A DNA stretch of 39,378 nt from a virus. The DNA lies in IMG/VR virus record IMGVR_UViG_3300021091_002693, positions 1 through 39,378 of that record; one strand, 5' to 3'. The notes beneath the pieces are model-generated. The model made no database searches, was not told the DNA's origin, and was given only the letters and a program-made list of their open reading frames with translations. Positions within the stretch are counted from its first letter, which is position 1. Every line of letters starts with the position of its first letter. The position numbers and the translations under genes are program-made. Below are positions 29,724 to 38,496 of this stretch, piece after piece.

Positions 29724-30991
29724 AATTCTATAAACCTCGTATAATCATCATATTGAAAATATAAATTTTTTGGGTATGCCGCATTGTTAATAAAGAATTC
29801 TAGATTATATTGTGCTATTACGTCACAATTTTCTACCAAACTATTAAAATCTGTTGTATTATTGTTACGCATATTTTTTAAACGCACTAACTCTTTTACT
29901 ATAGCCAATGTACGTTCAGCATCATTTTCAATATTGTCGTAGGATTCATCTACATAACCATTAAAAGTTTTAAAACCTAATTTGCGAAAACTTTTAAGCA
30001 TACCACTAGCAGCTAAAATAATTACTGGTTTTCCTAACGCTATAGGATTGAAGGTTTTTTCGCTTAGAAAATGTTCTCCAAACCATCTTGTTTCTGATAC
30101 CACTTCAAAAATACTATTAATTCTTGCTTTTAACATCGGCATTTTTAATTCTGTTTGTGTTAATGGTTGATCAGTATGAGTATACTTACTTCTATCATCA
30201 ATTTTCAATGGATATATACTTTTTAACTTTTCTAGGTTATTAAGTATTTGCTCACTATCAGAGAGTTGATTAATATAATTTAAACAACCATATTTTATCG
30301 TACTAAAATCATTTTCTGGATCATAATTATATTTGGTCTTAGTTGGACTACTAATATAACCATCGTCTATTAAATTATAATGATTTAGTAAAGCAATAAG
30401 TGCTAGTCTATGACTCCAAGCATTCCAGTTGAATGTACAAAATAACTTTTTATTTTCAAATGTTAATTCTTCAATTGCTTCTTTTGGTAAAGCATAATTT
30501 TTATTATCTATCTGAAAAAACAAAGGACTTCCGTTATACTTACAAATCATTTTTTGTGTCTTGTTATATTTTTTACAAAATTTATCATAACATTCTTCTA
30601 TATTAACTGACCCGGTTGTATAAACTATCTTACCTTGCAGTTGTAAAAGATCAATTATGTTGTGCAATGCTTCAAAAAAATCGTCTTTGGCCCAACCTTC
30701 TGTATAACTACAAAAAATTGTTGCTCCATTGACATCAACATTAGGATAATGTATTTTTTGTTTATTGTTAATGTCAATTAAATTATTAGTTATATCTATA
30801 ATACATTCCATTGAATAACCATCTGTACAAAAAACATTATCAAATCCACTAATTTTGTTAGTTTCAATCCTTGAGGAAAAGTATTTTGCAGTTTCTTTAT
30901 TTTTTTCAGTGAGGATATCAAGATTTTTTGTAACCATTAATGCCCAATGGTTATCAGTTCGATGATATTCATTTACTAAAGATGCTAACAT
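29717..30991 (-). CDS. Glycosyltransferase-like protein (GT-B/exostosin-type C-terminus)
   Basis: A 424-residue protein. The C-terminal third has WFGEHFLSEKTFNPIALGKP, then VIILAASGMLKSFRKLGFKTF and YVDESYDNIEND. This SEKTF.PI..GKP..I.G pattern marks the nucleotide-sugar-binding region of exostosin/fucosyltransferase-like GT-B enzymes seen in marine phages and giant viruses. The N-terminal two thirds are not recognised. It overlaps the prolyl-hydroxylase-like gene by one base and the unrecognised gene by 7. Likely transfers a sugar onto a phage or host-surface acceptor; donor unknown. Confidence 0.65.
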   Translation of the reverse strand: MLASLVNEYHRTDNHWALMVTKNLDILTEKNKETAKYFSSRIETNKISGFDNVFCTDGYSMECIIDITNNLIDINNKQKIHYPNVDVNGATIFCSYTEGWAKDDFFEALHNIIDLLQLQGKIVYTTGSVNIEECYDKFCKKYNKTQKMICKYNGSPLFFQIDNKNYALPKEAIEELTFENKKLFCTFNWNAWSHRLALIALLNHYNLIDDGYISSPTKTKYNYDPENDFSTIKYGCLNYINQLSDSEQILNNLEKLKSIYPLKIDDRSKYTHTDQPLTQTELKMPMLKARINSIFEVVSETRWFGEHFLSEKTFNPIALGKPVIILAASGMLKSFRKLGFKTFNGYVDESYDNIENDAERTLAIVKELVRLKNMRNNNTTDFNSLVENCDVIAQYNLEFFINNAAYPKNLYFQYDDYTRFIELC

Positions 30992-31731
30992 TATTTTCTC
31001 GTAGGTATATCATAAGGTTCATCTAAGTCCTTATCATACCAATAAAGACTGCGATGTGGTCTATCATTTTCGTTGTGTTTCGCATCACTAAAATAATAAA
31101 AAAGTCTAAATGTATTTCTACTTACGCCCTGTGGGCAAGTCAGTGAGTCGGGGTATCCATGAAACCCACGTTTATGATAACGCCAGATAATGGCACGATT
31201 GAATACTGGGGCAACATTTTGTATTATCTTGTCTTTATTAAAATCTGTAAATTGTAAATGTCCTCCCCACTCTTCTTTCCAATTTGGATTTATATAGATG
31301 ATAAAACTTAACATTCTATGAAGTTTCAATTGTTCGTTCCAATTAAAATCACTATGTAGTTTTAAACAATCGCCGGTAAAACTTCTACTATATCCCGCAC
31401 CAACTAGATATGGATCGGGAATTAAATCTGTTATGCCAGTAACTTTTGTTAACCATTCCATACCTAAAGCACTGTGCATAATATTAACAAACTCAAATGC
31501 AAAGGGTGCATGTTCAAGTTGTTTGCACTCTTTCATAAAAGAACCATTGCGTGTAAATTCTGTCCAATGTTGCTCAGGTATAGATTCACATTCTTTCGAC
31601 AATTTTAAAGCAAATTCAGTTGGAAGGAAATTGTCTAATACAATCATTGGAAAGGGCGGAGTACCCACAAATGTATTGTTTAGTTTTTGAAAATCTGAAA
31701 AATTATCTTTAAGGTGTTTAATAATACGCAT
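30991..31731 (-). CDS. 2OG-Fe(II) oxygenase, prolyl-4-hydroxylase-like
   Basis: A 246-residue enzyme with a full iron/2OG site: H126-x-D128 in LKLHSDFNW, distal H191 in KRGFHGYPD, and R205/R209 in SRNTFRLFYYFSD. MLSFIIYINPNWKEEWGGHL is the typical P4H-like strand pair. It hydroxylates a peptide, sugar or small molecule using O2 and 2-oxoglutarate. The start has GAGGATATCCC before the ATG, with an AATAAATA box upstream. It heads the minus-strand operon containing the GT-like, unrecognised and radical SAM genes. Confidence 0.82.
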   Translation of the reverse strand: MRIIKHLKDNFSDFQKLNNTFVGTPPFPMIVLDNFLPTEFALKLSKECESIPEQHWTEFTRNGSFMKECKQLEHAPFAFEFVNIMHSALGMEWLTKVTGITDLIPDPYLVGAGYSRSFTGDCLKLHSDFNWNEQLKLHRMLSFIIYINPNWKEEWGGHLQFTDFNKDKIIQNVAPVFNRAIIWRYHKRGFHGYPDSLTCPQGVSRNTFRLFYYFSDAKHNENDRPHRSLYWYDKDLDEPYDIPTRK

Positions 31732-31747
31732 GGGATATCCTCATACA

Positions 31748-31755
31748 TATTTATT
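31748..31755 (-). promoter_or_regulatory. Candidate late promoter of the oxygenase operon
   Basis: AATAAATA on the minus strand, 17 bases before the oxygenase ATG, with GAGGA between them. One base from the T4 late consensus. Confidence 0.45.
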
Positions 31756-31772
31756 ACAGTAATTTACGGGTA

Positions 31773-31859
31773 CTATTTTATGAGTTTTCCGTTATGTTTT
31801 GCGATATCACTCTCATCTACTAGCCACGGTCCATGAACAGTAGGGAACGCACGGTTAAT
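31773..31859 (-). pseudogene. C-terminal remnant of a lost gene
   Basis: A minus-strand frame reading INRAFPTVHGPWLVDESDIA then KHNGKLIK and a stop. The composition and motifs (FPTVHGPWLVDE) look like the end of a real protein. There is no ATG or ribosome site, and a stop occurs about 14 codons further upstream. The 170-base gap between the two divergent operons thus seems to hold a decayed gene end. I cannot name the parent protein. Confidence 0.4.
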
Positions 31860-31874
31860 TTTCCGATAATTTAT

Positions 31875-31888
31875 GTATTTATAAATAC
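31875..31888. promoter_or_regulatory. Palindromic late promoter between divergent operons
   Basis: GTATTTATAAATAC is a perfect 14-base palindrome, so it presents TATAAATA on both strands. On the plus strand the predicted start is near 31893, about 10 bases before the DegT ATG, with no Shine-Dalgarno sequence. On the minus strand it faces the remnant gene and the oxygenase operon. Confidence 0.55.
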
Positions 31889-31903
31889 TTTTTTATAAGA
31901 TTT

Positions 31904-32557
31904 ATGAACATTACAGAACAATTAATCAAAAAAGGCTATACGATTAGTGACCCCTGGGATATAGTGACTTTGTTTGAAAATCAGTTATCTAACTACGCAG
32001 GTAGCAAATACGCAGTAGTTGTGGATAGTTGTAGCAGTGCCCTGTTTTTATGTATGAAGTATTTGGGCATACAAAACACTATCATTACATTACCCAAACA
32101 CACCTATGCTAGCGTACCCATGCAGTGCATACATGCCGGCAATAAAATAAGATTTCTTGATATACCCTGGTCAGGATTTTATAGATTGGGTAACACAGAT
32201 ATTATTGATGCTGCGGTGCGTTTTAAACGCAATATGTATATTAAAGATACCTATTACTGTTTAAGTTTTCATCATAGAAAGGTATTAAAAATTGGTAGGG
32301 GCGGAGTAATACTCACGGACGATAGTAAATTTGTAGATTGGTGTCGTCCTATGATTTATGATGGTCGCCACAAAAATATATTGCATGAAAATGATGATTA
32401 CGAATGTATTGGTTATCATATGTACATGACTCCAGAAGAGGCTGCTAAGGGTTTGTTACTTATGGAAAACATAGCGGATGATAACATTGACACTGGTAGC
32501 AATAATACATATAAAGATTTAAGTAAACAAAAAGTCTTTGAACCATACTTAGCCTAA
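31904..32557 (+). CDS. Half-length DegT-family aminotransferase
   Basis: A 217-residue protein matching only the large PLP domain of DegT/StrS aminotransferases: DSCSSALFLCMKYLG, LPKHTYASVPMQCIHAG, D102 in IDAAVRF, and SFHHRKVLKIGRGG with the PLP lysine at 126. The family norm is about 370 residues, so the C-terminal domain is missing; it ends cleanly and the next gene starts inside its stop (TAATG). It may be an active compact form or a PLP-binding subunit. It opens the plus-strand operon with a B12-type radical SAM enzyme and an amidinotransferase, suggesting a route to an amino- or guanidino-group-bearing product. Confidence 0.75.
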   Translation: MNITEQLIKKGYTISDPWDIVTLFENQLSNYAGSKYAVVVDSCSSALFLCMKYLGIQNTIITLPKHTYASVPMQCIHAGNKIRFLDIPWSGFYRLGNTDIIDAAVRFKRNMYIKDTYYCLSFHHRKVLKIGRGGVILTDDSKFVDWCRPMIYDGRHKNILHENDDYECIGYHMYMTPEEAAKGLLLMENIADDNIDTGSNNTYKDLSKQKVFEPYLA

Positions 32558-34314
32558 TGAACGTATATTTTTTTCAATGCCAAGAAGATTATAACAATAA
32601 CATGTACTTACCATACAGTTCAGGAGTACTGTGGGCATATATAAGTCAGTTTAAAGATATCACAGACAACTATAAATTAGTTGACATCTATTTTGAAAAG
32701 ATAGATCCAATTAAATACCTAGACAAAATAAAAAATATACCACCAGATGTTGTATTGTTTAGTAATTATGGTTGGAATACAGCATATCATTTGACAATAG
32801 CACAATTAATAAAAAAACATTATGCCAATTGTAAAATTATTATAGGCGGGCCCAATGCCCAACAAGATCAACAATATCTACAGGACCATAACTATGTAGA
32901 TATCAGTGTGTGGGGTGAAGGTGAACAAACATTATTAGAATTGTTTCGTGCATTATGCACACATAATGATTTGTCTAGTGTAAATGGTTTAGCATATATC
33001 TTAAACAATAATTATATACTTACCCCTATACGTGATAGATTTACCGATGTAAATCTTATTCCTAGCCCCTATCTTACAGGATTGTTTGACAATTTTTATG
33101 AGCGTTATGATTATAACTTCATGCCTGTATGGGAGACTAATCGAGGCTGTCCATACAGTTGTACATTTTGTGATTTGGGAGCAGAATATTACAGTAAGGT
33201 ATATCAGTTTGATACAGAAAGATTATTAAAGGAAATAGATTATTTTTGTGAAAAAAAAACTGAATATATTGAGATCGCAGATGCAAATTTTGGTATTATC
33301 AAAAGAGACTTAGAACTTACAAAATATATCAAAAAGAAATTTGATAATACTGGGTACCCACAAAAAATTAGTGCGACTTGGGCAAAAAGCAGTCCTGATA
33401 GATTATTTGAAATGAGCCAAATATTAGATAGTATTAATCGCAGCGGTATAACATTGGCATTGCAAAGTTCTAATACCACTGCATTACAAAATATTAAACG
33501 TATTAATATAGCGAACGAAAAATTAGAAACTATTAGTAAAAAATACGCAGCCCATAATATGCAAACCTACCATGATTTTATTATAGGGTTACCAGGGGAA
33601 ACATTAGATAGTTGGAAACGTGGGTTATTGTATGTCGTTGATATCAATCCAGAAGGTTGGATATTTGGTCATCCATTGGAAGCATATAAAAACACAGAAT
33701 TTAGTGATATAAATTATATTAATAAACATAACTTAGAATTTGCAATAACTCCGCAAGTTAGTTTTTTTGCTAAACGCAATAAAAATATACCCATAGAATA
33801 CGGCAAATATGTTATATCTAGTAACACATTAAGTAGAACTGATTATATAGAGTGTTTCTTATTTAAATGGTTTTTAATAAGTGTTCATAGTTTGGGTTGG
33901 GCTAATTATACTGCTCATAATTGTGGTGAGTCTGCAAGTATATTCTATAATAAATTCTATGATTGGATGAAGAAAAATAATTCGTTGTTAAATGAACAAT
34001 ACATTAAAACGAAAGAGTGTTTAGAACATACGCTTAAAGGAAACTTTTGGGGTAGACAAATGTTTGGTGATGATGACATTTATTGGGAGTATGAGAGTGC
34101 CAGTTGTATAGATTTTGAAAAAAATCGTAGTAGATTTTTCAATGATCTAAAGGAATTTTTACTTAATATGTATCCAAACCTCAATATAAATATTGTTGAT
34201 CAAAATGATCATCAAGTAGTCTCATTTGATAATAGTAAAAGTTTTAAAGATTTTTGCATTGAAATTTACTGGTATGGAAGAAGGAAAAAAGCATGGAAAG
34301 TTTCAGTAAAGTAA
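32557..34314 (+). CDS. B12-binding-domain radical SAM enzyme
   Basis: A 585-residue enzyme. The N-terminal about 130 residues fit a cobalamin-binding-type Rossmann domain (PPDVVLFSNYGWNTAYH, KIIIGGPNAQQD, VWGEGEQTLLELF) but without the D-x-H-x-x-G base-off histidine, so cobalamin may bind base-off without a His ligand. The radical SAM core is NRGCPYSCTFCDLG with cysteines at 198, 202 and 205, followed by EIADANFGI and FIIGLPGET. This class carries out C- or P-methylation, ring rearrangements and thiolations. It overlaps the amidinotransferase start by 22 bases. It is distinct from the twitch-type proteins elsewhere in the window. Confidence 0.83.
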   Translation: MNVYFFQCQEDYNNNMYLPYSSGVLWAYISQFKDITDNYKLVDIYFEKIDPIKYLDKIKNIPPDVVLFSNYGWNTAYHLTIAQLIKKHYANCKIIIGGPNAQQDQQYLQDHNYVDISVWGEGEQTLLELFRALCTHNDLSSVNGLAYILNNNYILTPIRDRFTDVNLIPSPYLTGLFDNFYERYDYNFMPVWETNRGCPYSCTFCDLGAEYYSKVYQFDTERLLKEIDYFCEKKTEYIEIADANFGIIKRDLELTKYIKKKFDNTGYPQKISATWAKSSPDRLFEMSQILDSINRSGITLALQSSNTTALQNIKRINIANEKLETISKKYAAHNMQTYHDFIIGLPGETLDSWKRGLLYVVDINPEGWIFGHPLEAYKNTEFSDINYINKHNLEFAITPQVSFFAKRNKNIPIEYGKYVISSNTLSRTDYIECFLFKWFLISVHSLGWANYTAHNCGESASIFYNKFYDWMKKNNSLLNEQYIKTKECLEHTLKGNFWGRQMFGDDDIYWEYESASCIDFEKNRSRFFNDLKEFLLNMYPNLNINIVDQNDHQVVSFDNSKSFKDFCIEIYWYGRRKKAWKVSVK

Positions 34315-35345
34315 ATTCCCACACTGAGTGGGGCAGATTGAAAGAAGTAGTTTTAGGCACTGTTAGTAATGCTAGAGTACCATTAATTAAAAATAACGAC
34401 ATACATTGCATAGATTATGCAAATTATGATTCTGTCGCTGGACTACCCGGAGGTCCTTATGCCCCCGTTGTTATATCCGATACACAAAATGATTTAGACA
34501 ACTTTAGAAGGATATTAGAGCAGCAAGGGGTAAAGGTTTTACGACCAGACGATAGACCAACACATTTACTACATGGAACAAATAATTGGAGAAGTGACGG
34601 CTATTATAACTACTGTCCCAGAGACAGTGCAATCATTATAGGTGACACTATCATAGAAACTCCCATGCCATTGCGTAGTCGTTATTTTGAAACATTTGGT
34701 CTGCGTAATATTTTTAAGTCTTATAGCAAAAATGGAAGTCGATGGATTAGCGCACCTAAACCTGAATTAACAGATGAATTATATGATCGCACAGACTTAA
34801 GTAAACCTACATTGACAGAATTTGAACCAGCATTTGATGCTGCTAATATAGTAAAATGTGGTAAAGATTTGTTTTATCTTAAAAGCAATAGTGGTAATCG
34901 TTGGGGCGGTAAATGGCTACAAGATACCCTAGGCGAAAAGTATAGAGTACATATACTTGATAATGTTTATGCCTATGTACATTTAGATACTAGCATTATG
35001 CCCTTAGCTCCCGGTAAAGTGTTATTAAATCCTGACCGAGTGAATGAAAATAACTTACCAGAGTTCTTTAATTCATGGACTAAAATATATAGCGAATCTC
35101 CTATACCTACGCCCTATTATGAAAACTGGGCCCCAGCAAGTCCTTGGATTGGAATGAATATTTTAAGTTTAGATGAAAAAACTGTGATTGTAGAAGCCTC
35201 GCAAACTAATTTAATTCGCCAACTAGAATCACATCATTTTAATATTATTCCTATAGCATTAAGACACTGTAGAACATTAAGCGGCGGGCCGCATTGCGTT
35301 ACTTTAGATACGGTAAGAGATGATGAATATAATGATTATAGTTGA
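34293..35345 (+). CDS. Amidinotransferase (glycine/inosamine amidinotransferase-like)
   Basis: A 350-residue enzyme of the amidinotransferase family, which moves an amidino group from arginine to an amine. Motifs: EWGRLKEVVLG (12-22), CPRDSAIIIG, FDAANIVKCG with D182, YVHLDTSIMPLAPGKV with H230, and LSGGPHCVTLD with the catalytic cysteine C335. The Cys-His-Asp triad is complete. AGAAGG lies before the ATG, inside the upstream gene. In known pathways such enzymes make creatine precursors, streptomycin guanidino groups or toxins; here, with an aminotransferase, a guanidino sugar or amino acid derivative is plausible. The gene ends convergently, overlapping the SGNH gene by 10 bases. Confidence 0.85.
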   Translation: MESFSKVNSHTEWGRLKEVVLGTVSNARVPLIKNNDIHCIDYANYDSVAGLPGGPYAPVVISDTQNDLDNFRRILEQQGVKVLRPDDRPTHLLHGTNNWRSDGYYNYCPRDSAIIIGDTIIETPMPLRSRYFETFGLRNIFKSYSKNGSRWISAPKPELTDELYDRTDLSKPTLTEFEPAFDAANIVKCGKDLFYLKSNSGNRWGGKWLQDTLGEKYRVHILDNVYAYVHLDTSIMPLAPGKVLLNPDRVNENNLPEFFNSWTKIYSESPIPTPYYENWAPASPWIGMNILSLDEKTVIVEASQTNLIRQLESHHFNIIPIALRHCRTLSGGPHCVTLDTVRDDEYNDYS

Positions 35346-36076
35346 ATGTCTCTGGGACCTACACTATAATTCTCAATGGCATCAATAATTATTGATGCCA
35401 ATTTTTTATTGTTTTCTTCCGTCAAATGATTTCTAGTTTGCAAGTCTTTCCAAGTATTTTCCGGAACAACCTTTATACTATCACTTAATTGACGCATCTT
35501 ATTGGTAAGTTTTTTGCAATCATCTGACATATCCCATAATGGCTTATTGAATGTTAATCCATTCTTAAAAATATATAAGAATTCATTTTCATCATAGAAT
35601 ACATGTAAATGAATAACAACTGGTATATCTTTAATTAATTCATCTAATTCTTTAAACCATTGAGTTTTTGCCCACTGATGAAAGTCTTGGTTATATAGAT
35701 ACTTATAGTAGCTTTGTCCAGCAATCAATACTTCATAAGGAGGAATCTCATCATCGCGCTCTTGTTTTTTTAGTTTGTGATAACTTTCAGCATTGAATAC
35801 GGATCCATAATTAAGACTGTAATTTTCATTGCTAGGTATTCGTTGACATTCAGTATGTGTTAAAATAAGGACCTTAGGTGTGTGTGTCTTTAAATAATCA
35901 TTTAAGTATCTCTTAGTTGACCACCAACTAGCTCCTGAAAATCCTTTACCCATTGGTTGTATATATTCAGTATACTTTATTAAATGGTCAGTAACAATCT
36001 TAGGCCAATCTGTTTGTAATGTTCTGCAAGAAGCAAAACTATCCCCTACTATTAATATGTCCTTCAAGTTATACAT
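35336..36076 (-). CDS. SGNH-hydrolase-like protein (paralogue of the 24386 gene)
   Basis: A 246-residue protein: ILIVGDSFASCRT (block I, serine about 13), GKGFSGASWW, LILTHTECQRIPS, and TRNHLTEENNKKL. These four blocks match the 211-residue protein at 24386-25021 in order and spacing, so the two form one subfamily. An insertion of about 20 residues (SYHKLKKQERDDEIPPYEV) distinguishes it. Block V reads RNHLTEEN, where the His may be catalytic. It overlaps the radical SAM gene upstream by 8 bases; the pairing radical SAM plus SGNH recurs at 26.6-28.7 kb. Confidence 0.65.
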   Translation of the reverse strand: MYNLKDILIVGDSFASCRTLQTDWPKIVTDHLIKYTEYIQPMGKGFSGASWWSTKRYLNDYLKTHTPKVLILTHTECQRIPSNENYSLNYGSVFNAESYHKLKKQERDDEIPPYEVLIAGQSYYKYLYNQDFHQWAKTQWFKELDELIKDIPVVIHLHVFYDENEFLYIFKNGLTFNKPLWDMSDDCKKLTNKMRQLSDSIKVVPENTWKDLQTRNHLTEENNKKLASIIIDAIENYSVGPRDIQL

Positions 36077-37367
36077 TTAAAAATTCTTTTATATCAACAT
36101 GTTCAGGGAACATTTCCCAAAAATTTTCATTTCTTATTAAATCTAACTTAGATTGAATTTTTAATAAATCTTCCTTGTGTAAGAATTCGTCACCTGAATC
36201 TACGCTATACATAAAAGCTATAGCATCTGTAATTTTATTAATCATTTGTACAGGGTATGTAGGCTGTAAAGGGCCTTTTCTTTTATCAATCCAACTTATT
36301 AAATCCATAAACTCTTTCCTGATCTTATTTTTCTTCCAAGTTGGTATAGATTTTAAACAGTAATGTTTAGGGACATCCAGTAAATTGATCAGGAAATGGT
36401 TAGGTTTAATGTACTCTTTTATTACCCATTCTTTATAAAAATTACACATGTTGTATGCATTTACCCAACTTAGTGTAAAGCTAATTTTAAAACTCACGTT
36501 AGGGCATTCTCTAATTAATCGTTCTCTATTCTCTACGATTATATCCCAGTCAGTTCCTTTTCTCCAATACTCTGCTTTGTCGTGACTAGCATCTAAACTT
36601 GCATGGATATTAATGTCTTTAAATTGTTTCCACAAATCAATTGCTTGATATTTACCTAACTTTAACTGAGAAAAATTAGTATTATAATGAATAGTTAACG
36701 GTTTCTCATCTGTTCCAGTATGACCCAACTGTATTAGTTTTTCTAATACTTTATAATGATCTTTTTGCATAAGTGGCTCACCACCTGCAAAATAAATTCT
36801 TTTGACATATGGTAAATGTTTTTCCATTTCTTCAAATAGTTGATCTTCATATTTACCTGAAAATGTGAATACATCTTCGGTTTTCAAACGATCTTCCTTA
36901 GTTAAGTTATATAATTTTGCATGTTCATCTATCCAGCTTGTACTAAATCTAGGACCGCATGTTCTACATTTTAGATTGCATAAATTATTCCAACGTGCAT
37001 CCATATATTGTAGTTTATGTTCAGGTAGTGTTCCATCATTTAAAGTATTGTTAATAATGTCGTGTGTATCTTCTGTAAAGAAATTTTCATTAGCCTCATC
37101 CCTATATGTTTTATGCACTATGTCTTGTCGTAAGTTGCATATTGCACATCCACTAACCGCTACACCATTAAGCATATCTAACCGCATCTGCTTAGTTGCA
37201 TCATTATTCCAAATTTCTTCTAATGTATTTTCTTTCATGCTGCCTATTTGCTCGTTTTGCAAATAGTTACAACACGGCTTTACATCACCGGGAGGTCCTA
37301 TGTACTGATGTATCCATGGATAGATACAGAATGTTTTACTGGTTTTAGCTTTCTCTAACGGTGTCAT
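36069..37367 (-). CDS. Twitch-type radical SAM protein
   Basis: A 432-residue enzyme with N-terminal cysteines C14 (FCIYPW), C32-C33 (VKPCC) and C74/C77 (GCAIC), a radical SAM cluster CNLKCRTC (130, 134, 137) and FAGGEPLM. The shared segment ARWNNLCNLKC ties it to the 27544 protein. Downstream the sequence has a basic region (TWKKNKIRKEF) but no extra C-terminal cysteines that I can see. It overlaps the next radical SAM gene by 23 bases and the SGNH gene by 8, so all are co-translated. Substrate unknown. Confidence 0.85.
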   Translation of the reverse strand: MTPLEKAKTSKTFCIYPWIHQYIGPPGDVKPCCNYLQNEQIGSMKENTLEEIWNNDATKQMRLDMLNGVAVSGCAICNLRQDIVHKTYRDEANENFFTEDTHDIINNTLNDGTLPEHKLQYMDARWNNLCNLKCRTCGPRFSTSWIDEHAKLYNLTKEDRLKTEDVFTFSGKYEDQLFEEMEKHLPYVKRIYFAGGEPLMQKDHYKVLEKLIQLGHTGTDEKPLTIHYNTNFSQLKLGKYQAIDLWKQFKDINIHASLDASHDKAEYWRKGTDWDIIVENRERLIRECPNVSFKISFTLSWVNAYNMCNFYKEWVIKEYIKPNHFLINLLDVPKHYCLKSIPTWKKNKIRKEFMDLISWIDKRKGPLQPTYPVQMINKITDAIAFMYSVDSGDEFLHKEDLLKIQSKLDLIRNENFWEMFPEHVDIKEFLNV

Positions 37368-38496
37368 GGTGTATAAATGATAATATGGGTTTTAAGACCA
37401 CTTTGTAATCAAATGATCTTAGATTGTCTTTATTTTTTAATGCGATCAGGCTTCGTTTAAATTTAGCTTGATCAAAACTATCGTGGAACTTAGTAAGCAT
37501 CGATTGCTTATAAAGGTCAAGCATTTTTTCAAATGGTATAGATTTTGGTTTTGTTGATAGTTTATCCATTGTATATTTTAACAACTGCTCTCTTTGTCCA
37601 AGAGACAGAATATCTACATTGTATAGGTCAGGTCCTTCTAACTTAGTTAAGTGTAAACTGACTTTGGGAAAATTATCTATGGCCCAATTATAAAAGTCAA
37701 CAAAATGCATACTATTCATCCAACTTAAAGTATAGTTAAATGACAATGTAAAATTGTCTTGCCTTTCAGCCAAATCGTAGTATTTTTGAATTGTGGATAC
37801 TGTCTCGTTCCAAACTGTACCATAACGTAAATATTCAAACGTATTTTCTATTCCGTCCAAACTTAACTGTAATGCCACAATTTTGAATTTTTGACAATAC
37901 TGATCTATTTTATCAGTATAAGTTGTAGAATTGGTTGTAATATGTATTGTAGTTTGGTTAGCATAAGGTTGTTCGCTGACCCAATCAATAAATTTGAATA
38001 TTAACGGATTGATAAGTGGTTCTCCCCCAAAAATTTCTATCTTCAATATATCAAAATCAGTATTGTTTAATACATTAGTTATAAAGTCAATTTTCTTAGG
38101 TGCTTGCTTACCTATTCTTACAAAATGTTTTTTATCTTTATCTGGCCCATATAATCCTAGTGCATCCCATTCGCCTATCAACTGTGAACTATGCATAGGG
38201 CTACATGTAACACATTTTAGATTGCATACGTTATCAAAACAAATACCTAAAATAAACTCTCTAGGATTATTAAATAAATGACGATGACTCCAAGTTGCAC
38301 CACTTGATTCTTGTTTTATACAATGTGAACAATTAGTAGCAATATCAAGACCACTAAGTTTTTCCCTGTATTCGGCTACGGTGTTAGCGGCGATTCCGGC
38401 TTTAAACCAACAGCAAGGCTTATATGGTTCATCTTCATTACTAATATAGATGCTATTAGTATGTGCTAGACAATTTTTAAATGGTGTTAGGTCCAT
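37345..38496 (-). CDS. Twitch-type radical SAM protein
   Basis: A 383-residue enzyme with N-terminal C9, C28-C29 (YKPCCWF) and C56/C59 (NCSHC), the radical SAM cluster CNLKCVTC (91, 95, 98), and EIFGGEPLI. TCSPMHSS after the cluster matches MCSPMNSS in the 2472 protein, marking those two as one subgroup, different from the NNLCNL pair. It overlaps the neighbouring radical SAM genes by 10 and 23 bases. Three such enzymes in direct tandem suggest a stepwise or combined modification of one substrate. Confidence 0.85.
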   Translation of the reverse strand: MDLTPFKNCLAHTNSIYISNEDEPYKPCCWFKAGIAANTVAEYREKLSGLDIATNCSHCIKQESSGATWSHRHLFNNPREFILGICFDNVCNLKCVTCSPMHSSQLIGEWDALGLYGPDKDKKHFVRIGKQAPKKIDFITNVLNNTDFDILKIEIFGGEPLINPLIFKFIDWVSEQPYANQTTIHITTNSTTYTDKIDQYCQKFKIVALQLSLDGIENTFEYLRYGTVWNETVSTIQKYYDLAERQDNFTLSFNYTLSWMNSMHFVDFYNWAIDNFPKVSLHLTKLEGPDLYNVDILSLGQREQLLKYTMDKLSTKPKSIPFEKMLDLYKQSMLTKFHDSFDQAKFKRSLIALKNKDNLRSFDYKVVLKPILSFIHHDTVRES

